Assembly (NCBI GenBank): GCA_965216255.1
Contig: OZ244148.1
Coordinates: 2,356,001 to 2,420,000, forward strand
DNA: 64,000 nucleotides
Direction of reading: 5' to 3'
DNA from: G965216255 sp965216255
GTDB taxonomy: Bacteria; Bacteroidota; Rhodothermia; Rhodothermales; Bin80
Part shown: in pieces, positions 45,155-54,982 of the stretch
Layout: the number at the start of each line of letters is the position of its first letter
Numbering within the stretch: the stretch's first letter is position 1
Program-made: the position numbers and the translations under genes
The notes under the pieces: generated by a model
Databases searched by the model: none
The model's input: the letters and a program-made list of their open reading frames with translations, nothing else
Told to the model about the DNA's origin: nothing

Positions 45155-45653
45155 CTTGCCTAGCTAGGAATTGGTACGTGCATACAGCAAGCGCTGCACC
45201 AACAGAGTGGCTGCTTCATTTTGACAGTCTTACGAGCTTTCAACGGACACCCTTCCCAAGGGTATCCGGGCAGTACTTCCCAAACATCTTTTGCCTGCCG
45301 TTCCAGACCTACTACCTCCCGCTCCCGCCGCGGACCCCACTGTCGTTTCCTGACGGCTATGCCGCAGACATCCAGAACCACATCCAACGTAGAGTCCGAT
45401 TTTTAATAATCGCTACTGCTTACGACGGCCTGATACGCCGTCTCTTGAGCTACGTCCCGCCTCGAAATCAGCAGTTGACACAATAGCTGGTGGCGCATGC
45501 AAAGACGGAACTTCCAAATGCGCAGCCACCCACCCAGAAATGAATCTCGGCAACTACGCCAAGCGCCAGGCAGCGATACCATGTACCGTACGGCGCGCCG
45601 CGGGGCCAGCCACAATTTCCAGGCAAGGGACCAGCCCCGTTGACTCCTCCTGG
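45155..45653. other. No gene seen between the repeat remnant and glpD
   Basis: About 500 nt downstream of glpD without a supported gene. A 119-aa plus frame here has no recognisable features. Confidence 0.35.
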
Positions 45654-47267
45654 TCATGGGTTGGAGGAAGCGGGCTCGGCTGTCGACACAAGAGGCAATG
45701 GTCCGTAGGGTGCTGGCAAGCTCGCTTCTACATACTCCCGCATTGTATCAACTTGTGCCGCCGCCCAGGCTGCGCCCCGCCCCAACTCCTGCGCGAGGAT
45801 GTATGCCACGGCTGGTGCACAAGAGAGGGCCGCGCGTCCATTCAAGAACAGCGCAGGGGTGCGGCGTACCAGCACGTCGCCAACCGTGCGGGCCATTTCA
45901 TGCCGTGCGGCCCAGTGCACTTCGCCGCGATAATACGGTAAATCGGGGTGCAGGCGTTCGTGCCCTCCCGCTACTTCCCGCATCACCGCCTCAACATCCC
46001 CCCGATCCGATCCGTACACATGCAAGGCGTCCCCATTCTCGCTGCGTTGTTGCCATCCCTGTAGCCTCAAATTGGCGGTAGTGCAAGGCCGAGCCTCAAG
46101 GCCCCCCACTTGTATGGCAATGTCGATGGTGTCTTGGGCCATCTTTCGATAGGTCGTCCATTTTCCTCCTGTAACGGTAACCAGACCGGATTTCGAAATC
46201 CGGACGATATGATCCCGCGAAATAGAGGCGGTATCCGAAGCATCACTTGCCCCGACGAGGGGGCGCAGCCCCGCAAAGGAGCTCAGGATGTCATGCCGGG
46301 TAATGCGGCGCTCAAAATACTGGGCTGCATGGTCGATCAGGTATTCGATTTCATCGGCACGCGGTAGCGGCTCGAGCGTTGGGGCCCCGACAGGGGTATC
46401 GGTTGTGCCCAGCAGCACGCGCCCATGCCAGGGAATGGCGAAGAGCACACGGCCGTCTCTCGTCCGGGGGATCAAGAGCGCATTCCGGGACGGAAAAAAG
46501 GACCGGTCCAACACGAGGTGGATCCCCTGACTGGGACGCACAATAGTAGGCCTGCCGTACTCGTCGTATTTCCTGATTGAATCCACGAAGACACCCGTAG
46601 CGTTCACCACGGCACGTCCAAAAACGTGAAACTCTTGGTCGGATTCGCAATCGCGGACCACGACCCCCCGTACGGCGGCCTGCGCCTTTAGCAAACCGAC
46701 CACCCGGGCGTAGTTGATTACAACAGCCCCTAAGCGTGCCGCCGTTCGAGCCAGCGCCAGGGCCATACGGGCGTCCTCAAACTGCCCGTCGTGATAGGCG
46801 ATGCTACCCCTAAGACCGCCGGCCTTCACACCGGGAAGCTGTTCGATGGTCCGCATCCTCGAAAGTAGCCGCGACTTCCCAAAGGACCGGCGACCAGCCA
46901 GAAGATCGTAGGCCTTGAGCCCCAGGCCATACAAGGGGCGTTCCCACCTCGCATAGGCAGGAAGCATAAACGTCAGGTTGCGTACAAGGTGCGGCGCATT
47001 ATCGCGGAGCCGCCGACGCTCGCGCAACGCTTCAAGGACGAGCGCAATGTTGCCTTGTTTAAGGTATCGAACCCCGCCATGCACCAGTTTCGTGCTACGA
47101 CTTGACGTGCCTTGGGCAAAATCCCCCTGTTCGAGCAAGACCGTCCGATACCCACGAGCAGCAGCATCCACGGCCGCACCCAAGCCCGTGGCCCCTCCCC
47201 CAATAACGATCACATCCCATGGACGGTCTTCATTCCGGATTCGGTCGAGGAAGGCGTCACGATTCAT
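45654..47267 (-). CDS. glpD: Aerobic glycerol-3-phosphate dehydrogenase
   Basis: This FAD enzyme oxidises glycerol-3-phosphate to dihydroxyacetone phosphate and feeds electrons to quinones at the inner membrane. The 537-aa protein opens with DVIVIGGGATGLGAAVDAA, followed by TSSRSTKLVHGGVRYL, FAIPWHGRVLLGTTDTP and VTVTGGKWTTYRKMAQD, all diagnostic. The frame extends upstream to 47516, but MNRDAFLDRIRNED at 47267 is the natural start, 38 nt after the preceding lipoprotein gene. It is last in a long minus-strand gene run. Confidence 0.95.
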   Translation of the reverse strand: MNRDAFLDRIRNEDRPWDVIVIGGGATGLGAAVDAAARGYRTVLLEQGDFAQGTSSRSTKLVHGGVRYLKQGNIALVLEALRERRRLRDNAPHLVRNLTFMLPAYARWERPLYGLGLKAYDLLAGRRSFGKSRLLSRMRTIEQLPGVKAGGLRGSIAYHDGQFEDARMALALARTAARLGAVVINYARVVGLLKAQAAVRGVVVRDCESDQEFHVFGRAVVNATGVFVDSIRKYDEYGRPTIVRPSQGIHLVLDRSFFPSRNALLIPRTRDGRVLFAIPWHGRVLLGTTDTPVGAPTLEPLPRADEIEYLIDHAAQYFERRITRHDILSSFAGLRPLVGASDASDTASISRDHIVRISKSGLVTVTGGKWTTYRKMAQDTIDIAIQVGGLEARPCTTANLRLQGWQQRSENGDALHVYGSDRGDVEAVMREVAGGHERLHPDLPYYRGEVHWAARHEMARTVGDVLVRRTPALFLNGRAALSCAPAVAYILAQELGRGAAWAAAQVDTMREYVEASLPAPYGPLPLVSTAEPASSNP

Positions 47268-47305
47268 GGAATCCGTCAGAGGTTCAGGCTGGAGCAAGGA
47301 GGAAA

Positions 47306-48700
47306 CTACCAAACCGGGTCGACCACGGGGAAGGCTGAGCGCAGTGTATGGCCTTTCAGCAAGGTCAGACCTGTGCGGTGCGGTGCTGAAAGCACAAGTG
47401 TATCCAGCACCGCATGATGAATCACCACAGGGTAGCGGTCGCGCAACCGCCGGAGGGTCCCGCCAACGCTCTCCGCGCCATGGGCGAGTTCTTCGCGCAG
47501 CACACGAGAGACCCACTTGTCTGTCCAGAGCGCACTTTCGTGGCGGACCACCGGGACATCGCCCAGGTCCTCATCCAGCGCGCGCTGGACAAAATAGTGG
47601 TCGCGCAGCGTGAGGCCGATTGCGTCGTAGAAGTCATTCTCGAACACCTCTGGACGTTCGTGGCGCAGCGGATACCGCGACGCGGGGAAGGAAGCGAGAA
47701 AGTCCCCTACGGTCCAGTCCCCATCGGATGTCATGATAAGCACAGCATCCAGTATCGAGCGAAGGCTGTCAGCACCGAACCCCGCGCGCAGCCGAAGCGC
47801 CGACAGCAGGTTTTCTGGAGGAGGCGGGTCCTGATACCAGTGCCAGAGCTGATCACGCAGCAGCGTATAGGGCCCGGGCTTCAGTCGTACGTCCAGCGGC
47901 TCCATCATCGAAGCTATGAAGGCGCGTGCCAGGACTTTAGCCTTCTGTTGAAAGACAACCTGTTCATACAACCTCCGGGCTTCGGCCGATGACGGCGGCG
48001 GCGCAAGTTCACGGCGGACATCGACGATCTCAAGCAACAGATACTGGCCGTGGTAGGGCACCGGTGCGGATATCTCGCCCACCGGGAGGTCGGTGACCGC
48101 TGCCACCAGCGCCGGATGCAGATCACGGTGCGCAACGTAGCCGCTCTCAAAATATGAAGGATGCAGGTCATGCTCATCGTTCGTGGCCACGAAGTTCTGA
48201 ATGAGCAGGGGTAAACCACCCGATAGTGCCTTATCGCGCAAACGATGAGCCTCCACCAGGGATCGCGCCGGCAGGTACCGTAGCCGGAACGATATCCGGT
48301 CACGCTGCATGGCTAGGATGATATCCTGCTCCGAAACATGGACACTATCGTTGACATAGCGCTGGAACACCTGTTCGACGAGCAGTTCCTCGTGCAGGTC
48401 TTGCATGTTTCGCTTAACCTTTTCATGGTTCAGAAGCCCGCGCCGGACTCCCTCAAGCGCCATGAGTTTTTCGTCGATGACGCGGTTTAGATAGGCCAGT
48501 CGGGTGTTTTCGCCTCGGTGCAGGTGGGGAAACCCCAGCTCATAGTTCAGGACAAAATCCCTGGCATAGATCGGCTCACCGTCCACAGTTGCGACAATGA
48601 CGCCATCGCGTCGTGCTTCCCTGCGCTCCGGAGCTGGTTGGTCGCAGCCTGAAGCGAAAACAAGGGAGAAAATCAGAAACGGGCGTGCGAACCGACGCAT
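47306..48700 (-). CDS. SurA/PpiC-like periplasmic lipoprotein
   Basis: The 464-aa protein has a lipoprotein signal (FSLVFASGC, lipidated Cys near residue 19) and then IVATVDGEPIYARDFVLNYE and AYLNRVIDEKLMALEGVRRG, typical of the SurA/PrsA-type N-terminal chaperone domain. A parvulin-like middle follows, with FRLRYLPARSLVEAHRLRD and VGEISAPVPYHGQYLLLEIV. Catalytic prolyl-isomerase residues are not clearly conserved, so a chaperone role in the periplasm is safer. It begins 3 nt after the stop of the LamG secreted protein and may serve export of the neighbouring envelope proteins. Confidence 0.8.
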   Translation of the reverse strand: MRRFARPFLIFSLVFASGCDQPAPERREARRDGVIVATVDGEPIYARDFVLNYELGFPHLHRGENTRLAYLNRVIDEKLMALEGVRRGLLNHEKVKRNMQDLHEELLVEQVFQRYVNDSVHVSEQDIILAMQRDRISFRLRYLPARSLVEAHRLRDKALSGGLPLLIQNFVATNDEHDLHPSYFESGYVAHRDLHPALVAAVTDLPVGEISAPVPYHGQYLLLEIVDVRRELAPPPSSAEARRLYEQVVFQQKAKVLARAFIASMMEPLDVRLKPGPYTLLRDQLWHWYQDPPPPENLLSALRLRAGFGADSLRSILDAVLIMTSDGDWTVGDFLASFPASRYPLRHERPEVFENDFYDAIGLTLRDHYFVQRALDEDLGDVPVVRHESALWTDKWVSRVLREELAHGAESVGGTLRRLRDRYPVVIHHAVLDTLVLSAPHRTGLTLLKGHTLRSAFPVVDPVW

Positions 48701-48703
48701 GAT

Positions 48704-50686
48704 CTAGTGCAGCAAAACGATGGGTCGGTGGACCTTGCTCCCTGCTGCTTCCAGGACGAGTAGATATACGCCAGCGACCAGATCACCCACCGCCCACGTT
48801 ACCGTGTGGCCGCCTGGCCCTTGCCTAGGGTAGGCGGCGACTTTTGCCTCACGGCCCAGGAGGTCCACCACCTGCAGGCGCACAATGGAAGGGTGGGTCA
48901 AATAATAGTTGATGTTGACGCGGTCAATTGCCGGATTCGGAAATACATCCAGGCGAAGCGGAGGCAGCGGAGCTCCGCGTCGATCTGCGGAATTCACGCT
49001 CGGAAAGAGATCCGGCTGCGCGACGCCATAGACAAAGGGGTAGAAACTGGACCACTGAGCCGCGCGCTGGTAGTAGTCGGTGCCCGACTCGGAATTCGTC
49101 CATAGCGTACCGTCCTGCGAGAAAGCAAGATCTTCCATGCCATGGGGGAAGGAAAGGCTCTCCTGCCAAACGGGGAGGCTATGGGAATTCAGAGCAGCAC
49201 GTGTGAAGCGAAGCACTTCCCCTTCCCGGCTATTTCGGTTTCGGGCCATGAATACGTACGTGCTACCCTCCAAGGCATAGAGGTCTACACCCTGTATCTT
49301 GCGCGGGATGGGATAGATGGCGGGGCTTGCGCCCCGCAAGGGCAAACCCGCCCCATCCAGTGGATAGCCGTACAGATAAGGCTGCGATTGGCCCACCGTC
49401 CTGTAATCCCCCACCCAGAGCGTGTCCGCGAAGGCCGACACAAACGAGGCCTTGCCGGAAACAGAGCGCGTGCCGTCGGGATCGGCCGCCAAATCGACAT
49501 ATCGATCGGCGGCCTCTTCGTAGGCTGGAAGCAGATAGCGTTCCAACAACCCTTCAGAGGCGACATAAAGGGCATCGCCCACTACGGCGAGCCCCCCAAC
49601 ATGTGCGGTTCGCAATAGGCCCATGAGGCGAAACGTCCGGCGCAGGCGACCCGTGGCAGCGTCGATTTCAGCGACGATGGAATGCCGTGTCGCCCGCCGG
49701 TTGTCACGAGTTCTGTGGTAATAGGCCACGTAGACCAGCGTGGCCTGGCCCGCGTCGCCGCTCACCACGGCCGTGCCCTGCGGAATGAAGGAATCATTGA
49801 CATGCGGCAGAAAAAACCGATGCGAGATGGGCGTCGTATACGTGTCAATGCGCTGATCCATGGGAAGCTGGAAGCTACCGACTTCGTAGTCATGGAAGGC
49901 CGGCATGCCGAAGTAGACGCTCCCATCGAAGGGCGGAGACGTGTTGAGATAGGCCGGCCGGGCTACATAGTCACGCACCATGGCGGCGTAAACCAGCCCC
50001 GTAATCGTACCCGTCAAGGTAGGGGCATCCTCCGTACCCGCAGCGCGCGTACCCACGAAGAAAGGCCGTGATATGACATACGGCGTCGCAAGCGTCGCAG
50101 GTATCGTATCCTCTACTTCCAGCCTGCCATCGCGAAATATCCGGAGGATGAGCGTATTCGAAAACGTGTATTCAGCGGTCGCAGCAAGCCACACGTCTTG
50201 ATCGGCGAAGACCTCTTGCGAGCCCTCGATGCGATAGGATTTGCCGCTCATAACCACCTCGAAGTACGGCAAGCCCCTATCCACGCCGAGGGTCAGCCCG
50301 TCGCGCATGCCAACACGGTTGGTGACCAGCGTATGGGCATCCTCCCGTTCGAAGAGCCGCACCCATGCTTCGACCGTAACATCCGGACCGGATGGTTGGC
50401 TCAGGCTCGAGCTGCCGCCGCCCCACATAACGGATTTCGCGCCCTCGAAATCAGCAGCCCACGGAGCATCGTAGCCCCACCCGCCCGGGTTCCTCGCCCT
50501 GTGTTCCCGGGGGTCAAGAAACGGTCCCGTCTCCACATGCCGCACCTCGACCGCCGAGGAAAGGGCCGCTGACCCAGGCAGATAGCGAAAGATCACGCCC
50601 ACTGCCGAGGCCTGCCCGGCGGGTAGCAACAGTGCCGCGGCCACCAGATAAGGGCAGCACCTGTCGGCTACAGACACGGTCTTCAT
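48704..50686 (-). CDS. Secreted LamG-domain protein with type IX sorting domain
   Basis: The 660-aa protein has a signal peptide (YLVAAALLLPAGQASA), a LamG/concanavalin-like domain near residues 95-210 (VTVEAWVRLFEREDAHTLVT), a central region of repeated strand motifs like a propeller (GLAVVGDALYVASEGLLERY, FVSAFADTLWVGDYRT), and a C-terminal Por-type sorting domain from about residue 575 (LRLDVFPNPAIDRVNINYYL, DLVAGVYLLVLEAAGSKV). It is predicted to cross the outer membrane through the type IX system and stay on the surface. The ligand is unknown. A 15-bp perfect hairpin lies just upstream. Confidence 0.85.
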   Translation of the reverse strand: MKTVSVADRCCPYLVAAALLLPAGQASAVGVIFRYLPGSAALSSAVEVRHVETGPFLDPREHRARNPGGWGYDAPWAADFEGAKSVMWGGGSSSLSQPSGPDVTVEAWVRLFEREDAHTLVTNRVGMRDGLTLGVDRGLPYFEVVMSGKSYRIEGSQEVFADQDVWLAATAEYTFSNTLILRIFRDGRLEVEDTIPATLATPYVISRPFFVGTRAAGTEDAPTLTGTITGLVYAAMVRDYVARPAYLNTSPPFDGSVYFGMPAFHDYEVGSFQLPMDQRIDTYTTPISHRFFLPHVNDSFIPQGTAVVSGDAGQATLVYVAYYHRTRDNRRATRHSIVAEIDAATGRLRRTFRLMGLLRTAHVGGLAVVGDALYVASEGLLERYLLPAYEEAADRYVDLAADPDGTRSVSGKASFVSAFADTLWVGDYRTVGQSQPYLYGYPLDGAGLPLRGASPAIYPIPRKIQGVDLYALEGSTYVFMARNRNSREGEVLRFTRAALNSHSLPVWQESLSFPHGMEDLAFSQDGTLWTNSESGTDYYQRAAQWSSFYPFVYGVAQPDLFPSVNSADRRGAPLPPLRLDVFPNPAIDRVNINYYLTHPSIVRLQVVDLLGREAKVAAYPRQGPGGHTVTWAVGDLVAGVYLLVLEAAGSKVHRPIVLLH

Positions 50687-50718
50687 GCCTATCTGGGTAT
50701 GGCCTGCCGCAACAGGAA

Positions 50719-50759
50719 GCCGTTCGCCGGTTATCCCGCGCAGTTAACCGGCGAACGGC
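50719..50759. terminator. Perfect 15-bp hairpin between two secreted-protein genes
   Basis: GCCGTTCGCCGGTTA (50719-50733) and its exact reverse complement (50745-50759) flank an 11-nt loop. It sits about 30 nt after the stop of the lamin-tail protein and about 33 nt before the LamG-protein start. There is no clear T-tract, so it may be an attenuator or 3'-end stabiliser rather than a strict intrinsic terminator. Confidence 0.65.
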
Positions 50760-50789
50760 AAGGGGGGCTGTCTATGCGGGCCCTGCATA

Positions 50790-53765
50790 CTACTTCACCA
50801 TAATCATCTTTCGAATGAGGTGTACGTCGCCGGCATGCAGCACATAAAAATAGACGCCGCTTGCGAAGCGATTGGCCTGGAAATCGATCGTGTAGGTCCC
50901 GGAGGCCAGTGTTTCGTTAACCAGCACCGTGACGCGCCGGCCCAGCACGTTGTACACATCAACCCTCACATCGGAAAGCCGCGGAACGGTATACGTAATC
51001 GTCGTCCTGGGATTAAACGGATTCGGATAGTTCTGCTCGAGAGTAAACGTCTCTGGTACCTCGGCTCCACCGCTATCCCTGTGCAGTAGCGTCATGACGT
51101 CGATCCATGCCGGCATGGTAGCGGGGTCAAGATTCCCGTCCGCATCAAAGCCGCCAAGATGCCCCACGAATCCATTCCCGGTAGCATCCTCAGCCATCTC
51201 TCCCTGCCCCTCGTCGAAGTGCCAAAGAGCCAGGGTGCGCTCATCAGCCTCGTACGGGGCCGTCGGCAAATCAAAGGCATCGGCACCGGCGTACCGGTCG
51301 ACAAGGGAGATGCGCACCTCATCAATCATGCCCCGGAATCCTTCAAACCGATCATTCCAGAGGTCTGAAGCGCCACCGCCTATCGCCGCCTGCATCTGGC
51401 CACCGAGCAACGAGATCTGCGACTCGATTTCAGCCACTCTTATGCCGTCAAGATACATGCGCATCTTGCTCTCTACATCCCAGGTGACCGCCACATGGTA
51501 CCATCGCGGATAGAATTTCGTGCGGATGTCGTCGTTTTGATCGAGGTTGGTGGTATTGGTACCGTCTTGCATGAAGAATAGGAGGCGGCCTTCACTGCGC
51601 CGCCACCCCAGACCCAGATCCCCCTCGTTGTTGCCGCCGAGGTTCTTGGCAAACAGATACGTCCAGTCCGGATCGTGCGTGTCGTTGGTAAGCAGCGAGT
51701 CAGGTCTAAACCAGAGTTCGATGGTACCAGCATCCATCCGGATGGGGAAGAGCAGGGGGGCATCACGGATTTCAACGCGGTCGCGCTCCCACCAACTGAA
51801 GGCCAGCGCATGGCCGGTGCCCCAGGGATGGGGAACGGCCTTGAATTCGTCCAACCCGCCGACACCATCAATGGTCGTTGCCGGCGACCAGGGCTCGGCA
51901 CTAACGGTTACGTGTTGCACAAAGGGGTCCATCGCCAGGAAATTGCCGTCAGGCTCGCGCGTGATGGAGTTATCCATGTCCGCATCGGCAGCCGTATTCA
52001 GGGTAAACTCCCAGTCCACCGCATTCCCGCCGCTCATGACCGCCGGCGCGTCTGCGCCGCTGGCGCTGCCGAATGCGACGTAGGCATCGTACGCGCCGTC
52101 TGCGCTCACCAACACCGCGTGGTCGCCGGCCTCATCCAGGCCATCACCGAGACCTCCGCTGGCTGCAAAGACCCGAGTTTGGAGTGGATCGTCGCTATAG
52201 CCGGGCACAGCGGATACATCCCCTCCTCCAAAGACAGCGACCAACTTCTGCGGCCGGAGGCTGAAGCCGTCCGGAAACGTAAAAGTAAGCCCGCCTGGAT
52301 CCCCGACGCTCCAGCCGGAGAGATCGACGGAGGCGTCTTCACTGGTGTTGATGAGTTCGATAAATTCGTCTTGCAGCAAGTCGACCGTGCCATCGCCATT
52401 GGCATCGCCCGCCACATCGGCGAGAATTTCGTTGATCACGATCGTGACCGGGGGTTGCGGCGGTGGAACCTGCGTCCGGCCGTCCACGGTACGGGCCGGA
52501 GAAAAGGCATTGGTACTCACTTCGAGATGTTGCACGAATGGGTCCGGCACATTCACGTTGCCGTCCGGAAAGCGGGTCACGGAATTGTCCGCATTGGCAG
52601 GCGCGCCAATATCCAGTTCGATTTCGAATTCCGTGCCGTCCGGGAACGACCCTGCGGCAGGCCCGCCGGTGTTAGCCAGGCTCCCATAGGCCATGTACGT
52701 ATCGTAGGCGCCATCGTCCGACAAGAGCATGATGATGTCGCCTCCATTGGCAAACCCGTTGCCAACCGTGCTGTCGGCCTGGAACACGCGTGTTAGAAGC
52801 GGATCCGGGTCATAGCCCGGCACGTTCGTCACGTCCCCCCCACCGAAGACCACGATGATGTCGCGGGCCTGGACGCTATATCCATCCGGGAAGACAAACG
52901 CGATGCCTTCATCATCGCCCAACTGCCACCCTCCGATATCAACCGCGGCGTCGCCGACATTGGCCAACTCGATGAACTCGTCCTGTGACGAGCTCCGCGT
53001 CCCGTCCATATTGGCATCGCCGGCGTCACCCGTCGGCGGATCGGCCAATACCTCGTTTATGATGATGGTTAGCGGTGGAAGGACCTTCGGCACCAGATTG
53101 CTGCCGGTGATGGTCAGCCCGGGCGAAAAACTGGCTGCGCTGACCGTGCTGTGCTGCACGAACGGATCGGGTCTCGTGGTATCCCCGTCGGGATTTCGCG
53201 TAACGGAGACATCCTCGTTGGCGGCCACATGCACATCGACGCCGAATTCGAAGGTAATGTTTTCGACCACACTCGAGACGGGCGGGCCTTGATCTACCTT
53301 CGAGTTGTACGCAACATACATGTCCTCCATGCCGTCGGGCGACTGAATGACAATGTAATCACCCCCGTTGGCTAAACCGTTGCCTACGCTGCTATCAGCC
53401 TGGAATGCGCGCGTCACAAGCGGATCCGCGTCGTAGCCCGGCACGTTGGCGACATCTCCGCCGCCAAAGATGACAAGCAGCGCTCTCGGGGGCAGTTTGT
53501 AGCCATCCGGGAACGTGAAATTGATGCCTTCATCATCACCAACCATCCAGCCGGTCAGCTCCAGCGTATCCGAACTGATATTGGTGAATTCCACGAATTC
53601 GTCCTCTGCCCCGGAGCGCGTGCCATCGCCGTTGGCATCGCCACCGGTAGCGTCGCCCGATGGGTCGGCAAGAAACTCGTTTACCAGCAGGCGAGGCCCT
53701 TGCTGGGCCGCAGCAGTACTGGCCAGGAACAGCAGGCAAGCTAGGAATGTGTGACAAGTTTTCAT
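50790..53765 (-). CDS. Secreted protein with three lamin-tail domains, LamG and type IX sorting domain
   Basis: The 991-aa protein (ATG 53765) has a signal peptide (FLACLLFLASTAAAQQ). Three lamin-tail-like repeats begin near residues 25, 235 and 443. Each starts with NEFLADP, NEVLADP or NEILADV, carries a calcium-loop-like DANGDGT or DANMDGT and an EFVEF/EFIEL strand, and ends in LLVIFGGGDV-type segments. A LamG domain follows near residue 673 (GTIELWFRPDSLLTND), then a sorting domain from about 912 (EQNYPNPFNPRTTITYTVP, GVYFYVLHAGDVHLIRKMIM). It is probably exported through the type IX system. The three repeats differ, so duplication is old. Confidence 0.88.
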   Translation of the reverse strand: MKTCHTFLACLLFLASTAAAQQGPRLLVNEFLADPSGDATGGDANGDGTRSGAEDEFVEFTNISSDTLELTGWMVGDDEGINFTFPDGYKLPPRALLVIFGGGDVANVPGYDADPLVTRAFQADSSVGNGLANGGDYIVIQSPDGMEDMYVAYNSKVDQGPPVSSVVENITFEFGVDVHVAANEDVSVTRNPDGDTTRPDPFVQHSTVSAASFSPGLTITGSNLVPKVLPPLTIIINEVLADPPTGDAGDANMDGTRSSSQDEFIELANVGDAAVDIGGWQLGDDEGIAFVFPDGYSVQARDIIVVFGGGDVTNVPGYDPDPLLTRVFQADSTVGNGFANGGDIIMLLSDDGAYDTYMAYGSLANTGGPAAGSFPDGTEFEIELDIGAPANADNSVTRFPDGNVNVPDPFVQHLEVSTNAFSPARTVDGRTQVPPPQPPVTIVINEILADVAGDANGDGTVDLLQDEFIELINTSEDASVDLSGWSVGDPGGLTFTFPDGFSLRPQKLVAVFGGGDVSAVPGYSDDPLQTRVFAASGGLGDGLDEAGDHAVLVSADGAYDAYVAFGSASGADAPAVMSGGNAVDWEFTLNTAADADMDNSITREPDGNFLAMDPFVQHVTVSAEPWSPATTIDGVGGLDEFKAVPHPWGTGHALAFSWWERDRVEIRDAPLLFPIRMDAGTIELWFRPDSLLTNDTHDPDWTYLFAKNLGGNNEGDLGLGWRRSEGRLLFFMQDGTNTTNLDQNDDIRTKFYPRWYHVAVTWDVESKMRMYLDGIRVAEIESQISLLGGQMQAAIGGGASDLWNDRFEGFRGMIDEVRISLVDRYAGADAFDLPTAPYEADERTLALWHFDEGQGEMAEDATGNGFVGHLGGFDADGNLDPATMPAWIDVMTLLHRDSGGAEVPETFTLEQNYPNPFNPRTTITYTVPRLSDVRVDVYNVLGRRVTVLVNETLASGTYTIDFQANRFASGVYFYVLHAGDVHLIRKMIMVK

Positions 53766-53860
53766 GGTGCAATTTCCTATTCGTTGGACAAAAGACGCAG
53801 GTGCTTTCGAGTGGTCTGGATGAGAGCGCGTTAGGAGGCTAGTGGGCACGCATGGTTACT

Positions 53861-54976
53861 TCAGCGGCTCACGGTGACCGTAAAACGATGGGTCGCATTC
53901 AGGATACCCCACGTGACAAACGCATAATCGACCGTCACTCCGAGCTGGCCGAGCACACGGTGCTGCAGACCCAAACCATAGCTGTACCCTCCCGTGCGAT
54001 CCACCTCGAACAGTGAAACCAGACCTCCTCGAAAGGCAATGGTATCCAGGAAGCTGTATTCGATCCCCAGATTGACGGCCTCGCTGTTGTCCGACGGATG
54101 CAACAGGTCGGCCGCCAGGGTCAGGCGGTGCATGGCGGCCTCAAGCCGGTACGCTATCCCGAACCGAAAAAGGAGCGGCAGGGAGAATGCATCGGTCTTC
54201 AGCTGCACATTGAGTTTATCGTTGCTGAAATTGGTCGGGTCGTCGTCAAATGGCCGAAGCAGATCCCGTCCCCGCAGCACCATATCACCCCCGAAGTTGG
54301 CTATGCTGGCAGAGAGGCTCAAACCGGACACGTTTGTATGGTACAACATTCCCAGGTCAAACGAAACGGCACCGGCCTTTTCGTGCCACAATGTCTCCTG
54401 TACAAATTTGCCCGAGACCCCCACCATGAAACGGGGCGTAAGTCGTGCCGCGTAGGTTGCCGTGAGGGCCAGATCAGACGCATCGTAGAACTCGCCTGTA
54501 CCATCGGGTTGCAGGATGGTGCGCACCGGCGCCTGATCGACGAGGCCGAAATTCATCACACTCAGTCCCAAGGCACCGATTCCGGGAAACATGAGAATAA
54601 CCGCCACATGATCCAGTGTGGTGTTTGCCAGCCAGGCCGTATGATCGAGGGTGACAAACGCCGTGCCGTCCAGAGCGGCGGCAGCGGCAGGATTCCAGAA
54701 CATGGACGTTGCATCGCCGGCAAGGGTTCCCCCGGCATTACCCATGGCCTGGGCACGGGCCCCGACGCCGATTTCGAGAAACGGGGCAGCACTGGTCCCG
54801 GCGTTGGTGATCTCATCGGCAAAGTTCACCGGCCGATCTGTCTCTTGCCCCCGTACGGCGGAAGGCAGCAGGAGCACTAAGACAGCGGAATGCGCGGCAT
54901 GCCGCCACGCCCGTGCGCCGACCCTCGCCCGTGGTGGGGTGTCCGTTTCGCTAGGAAGGATGGGGTCGCCACGCAT
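53861..54976 (-). CDS. PorV/PorQ-like outer-membrane beta-barrel protein
   Basis: The 371-aa protein has a signal peptide ending near AVRGQ, then FLEIGVGARAQAMGNAGGTL and ATSMFWNPAAAAALDGTAFV, the opening of the PorV/PorQ family, followed by amphipathic strands up to a terminal RFTVTVSR. PorV shuttles type IX substrates to the attachment complex. Its position between two genes for sorting-domain proteins suggests a dedicated variant. It starts 6 nt after the preceding stop. Confidence 0.87.
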   Translation of the reverse strand: MRGDPILPSETDTPPRARVGARAWRHAAHSAVLVLLLPSAVRGQETDRPVNFADEITNAGTSAAPFLEIGVGARAQAMGNAGGTLAGDATSMFWNPAAAAALDGTAFVTLDHTAWLANTTLDHVAVILMFPGIGALGLSVMNFGLVDQAPVRTILQPDGTGEFYDASDLALTATYAARLTPRFMVGVSGKFVQETLWHEKAGAVSFDLGMLYHTNVSGLSLSASIANFGGDMVLRGRDLLRPFDDDPTNFSNDKLNVQLKTDAFSLPLLFRFGIAYRLEAAMHRLTLAADLLHPSDNSEAVNLGIEYSFLDTIAFRGGLVSLFEVDRTGGYSYGLGLQHRVLGQLGVTVDYAFVTWGILNATHRFTVTVSR

Positions 54977-54982
54977 GGCCCG

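Noticed and set aside
51675..52796. 373-aa plus frame opposite the lamin-tail protein
   Set aside because: Antisense to a long repeat-containing secreted protein; its apparent repeats mirror those of the real gene.
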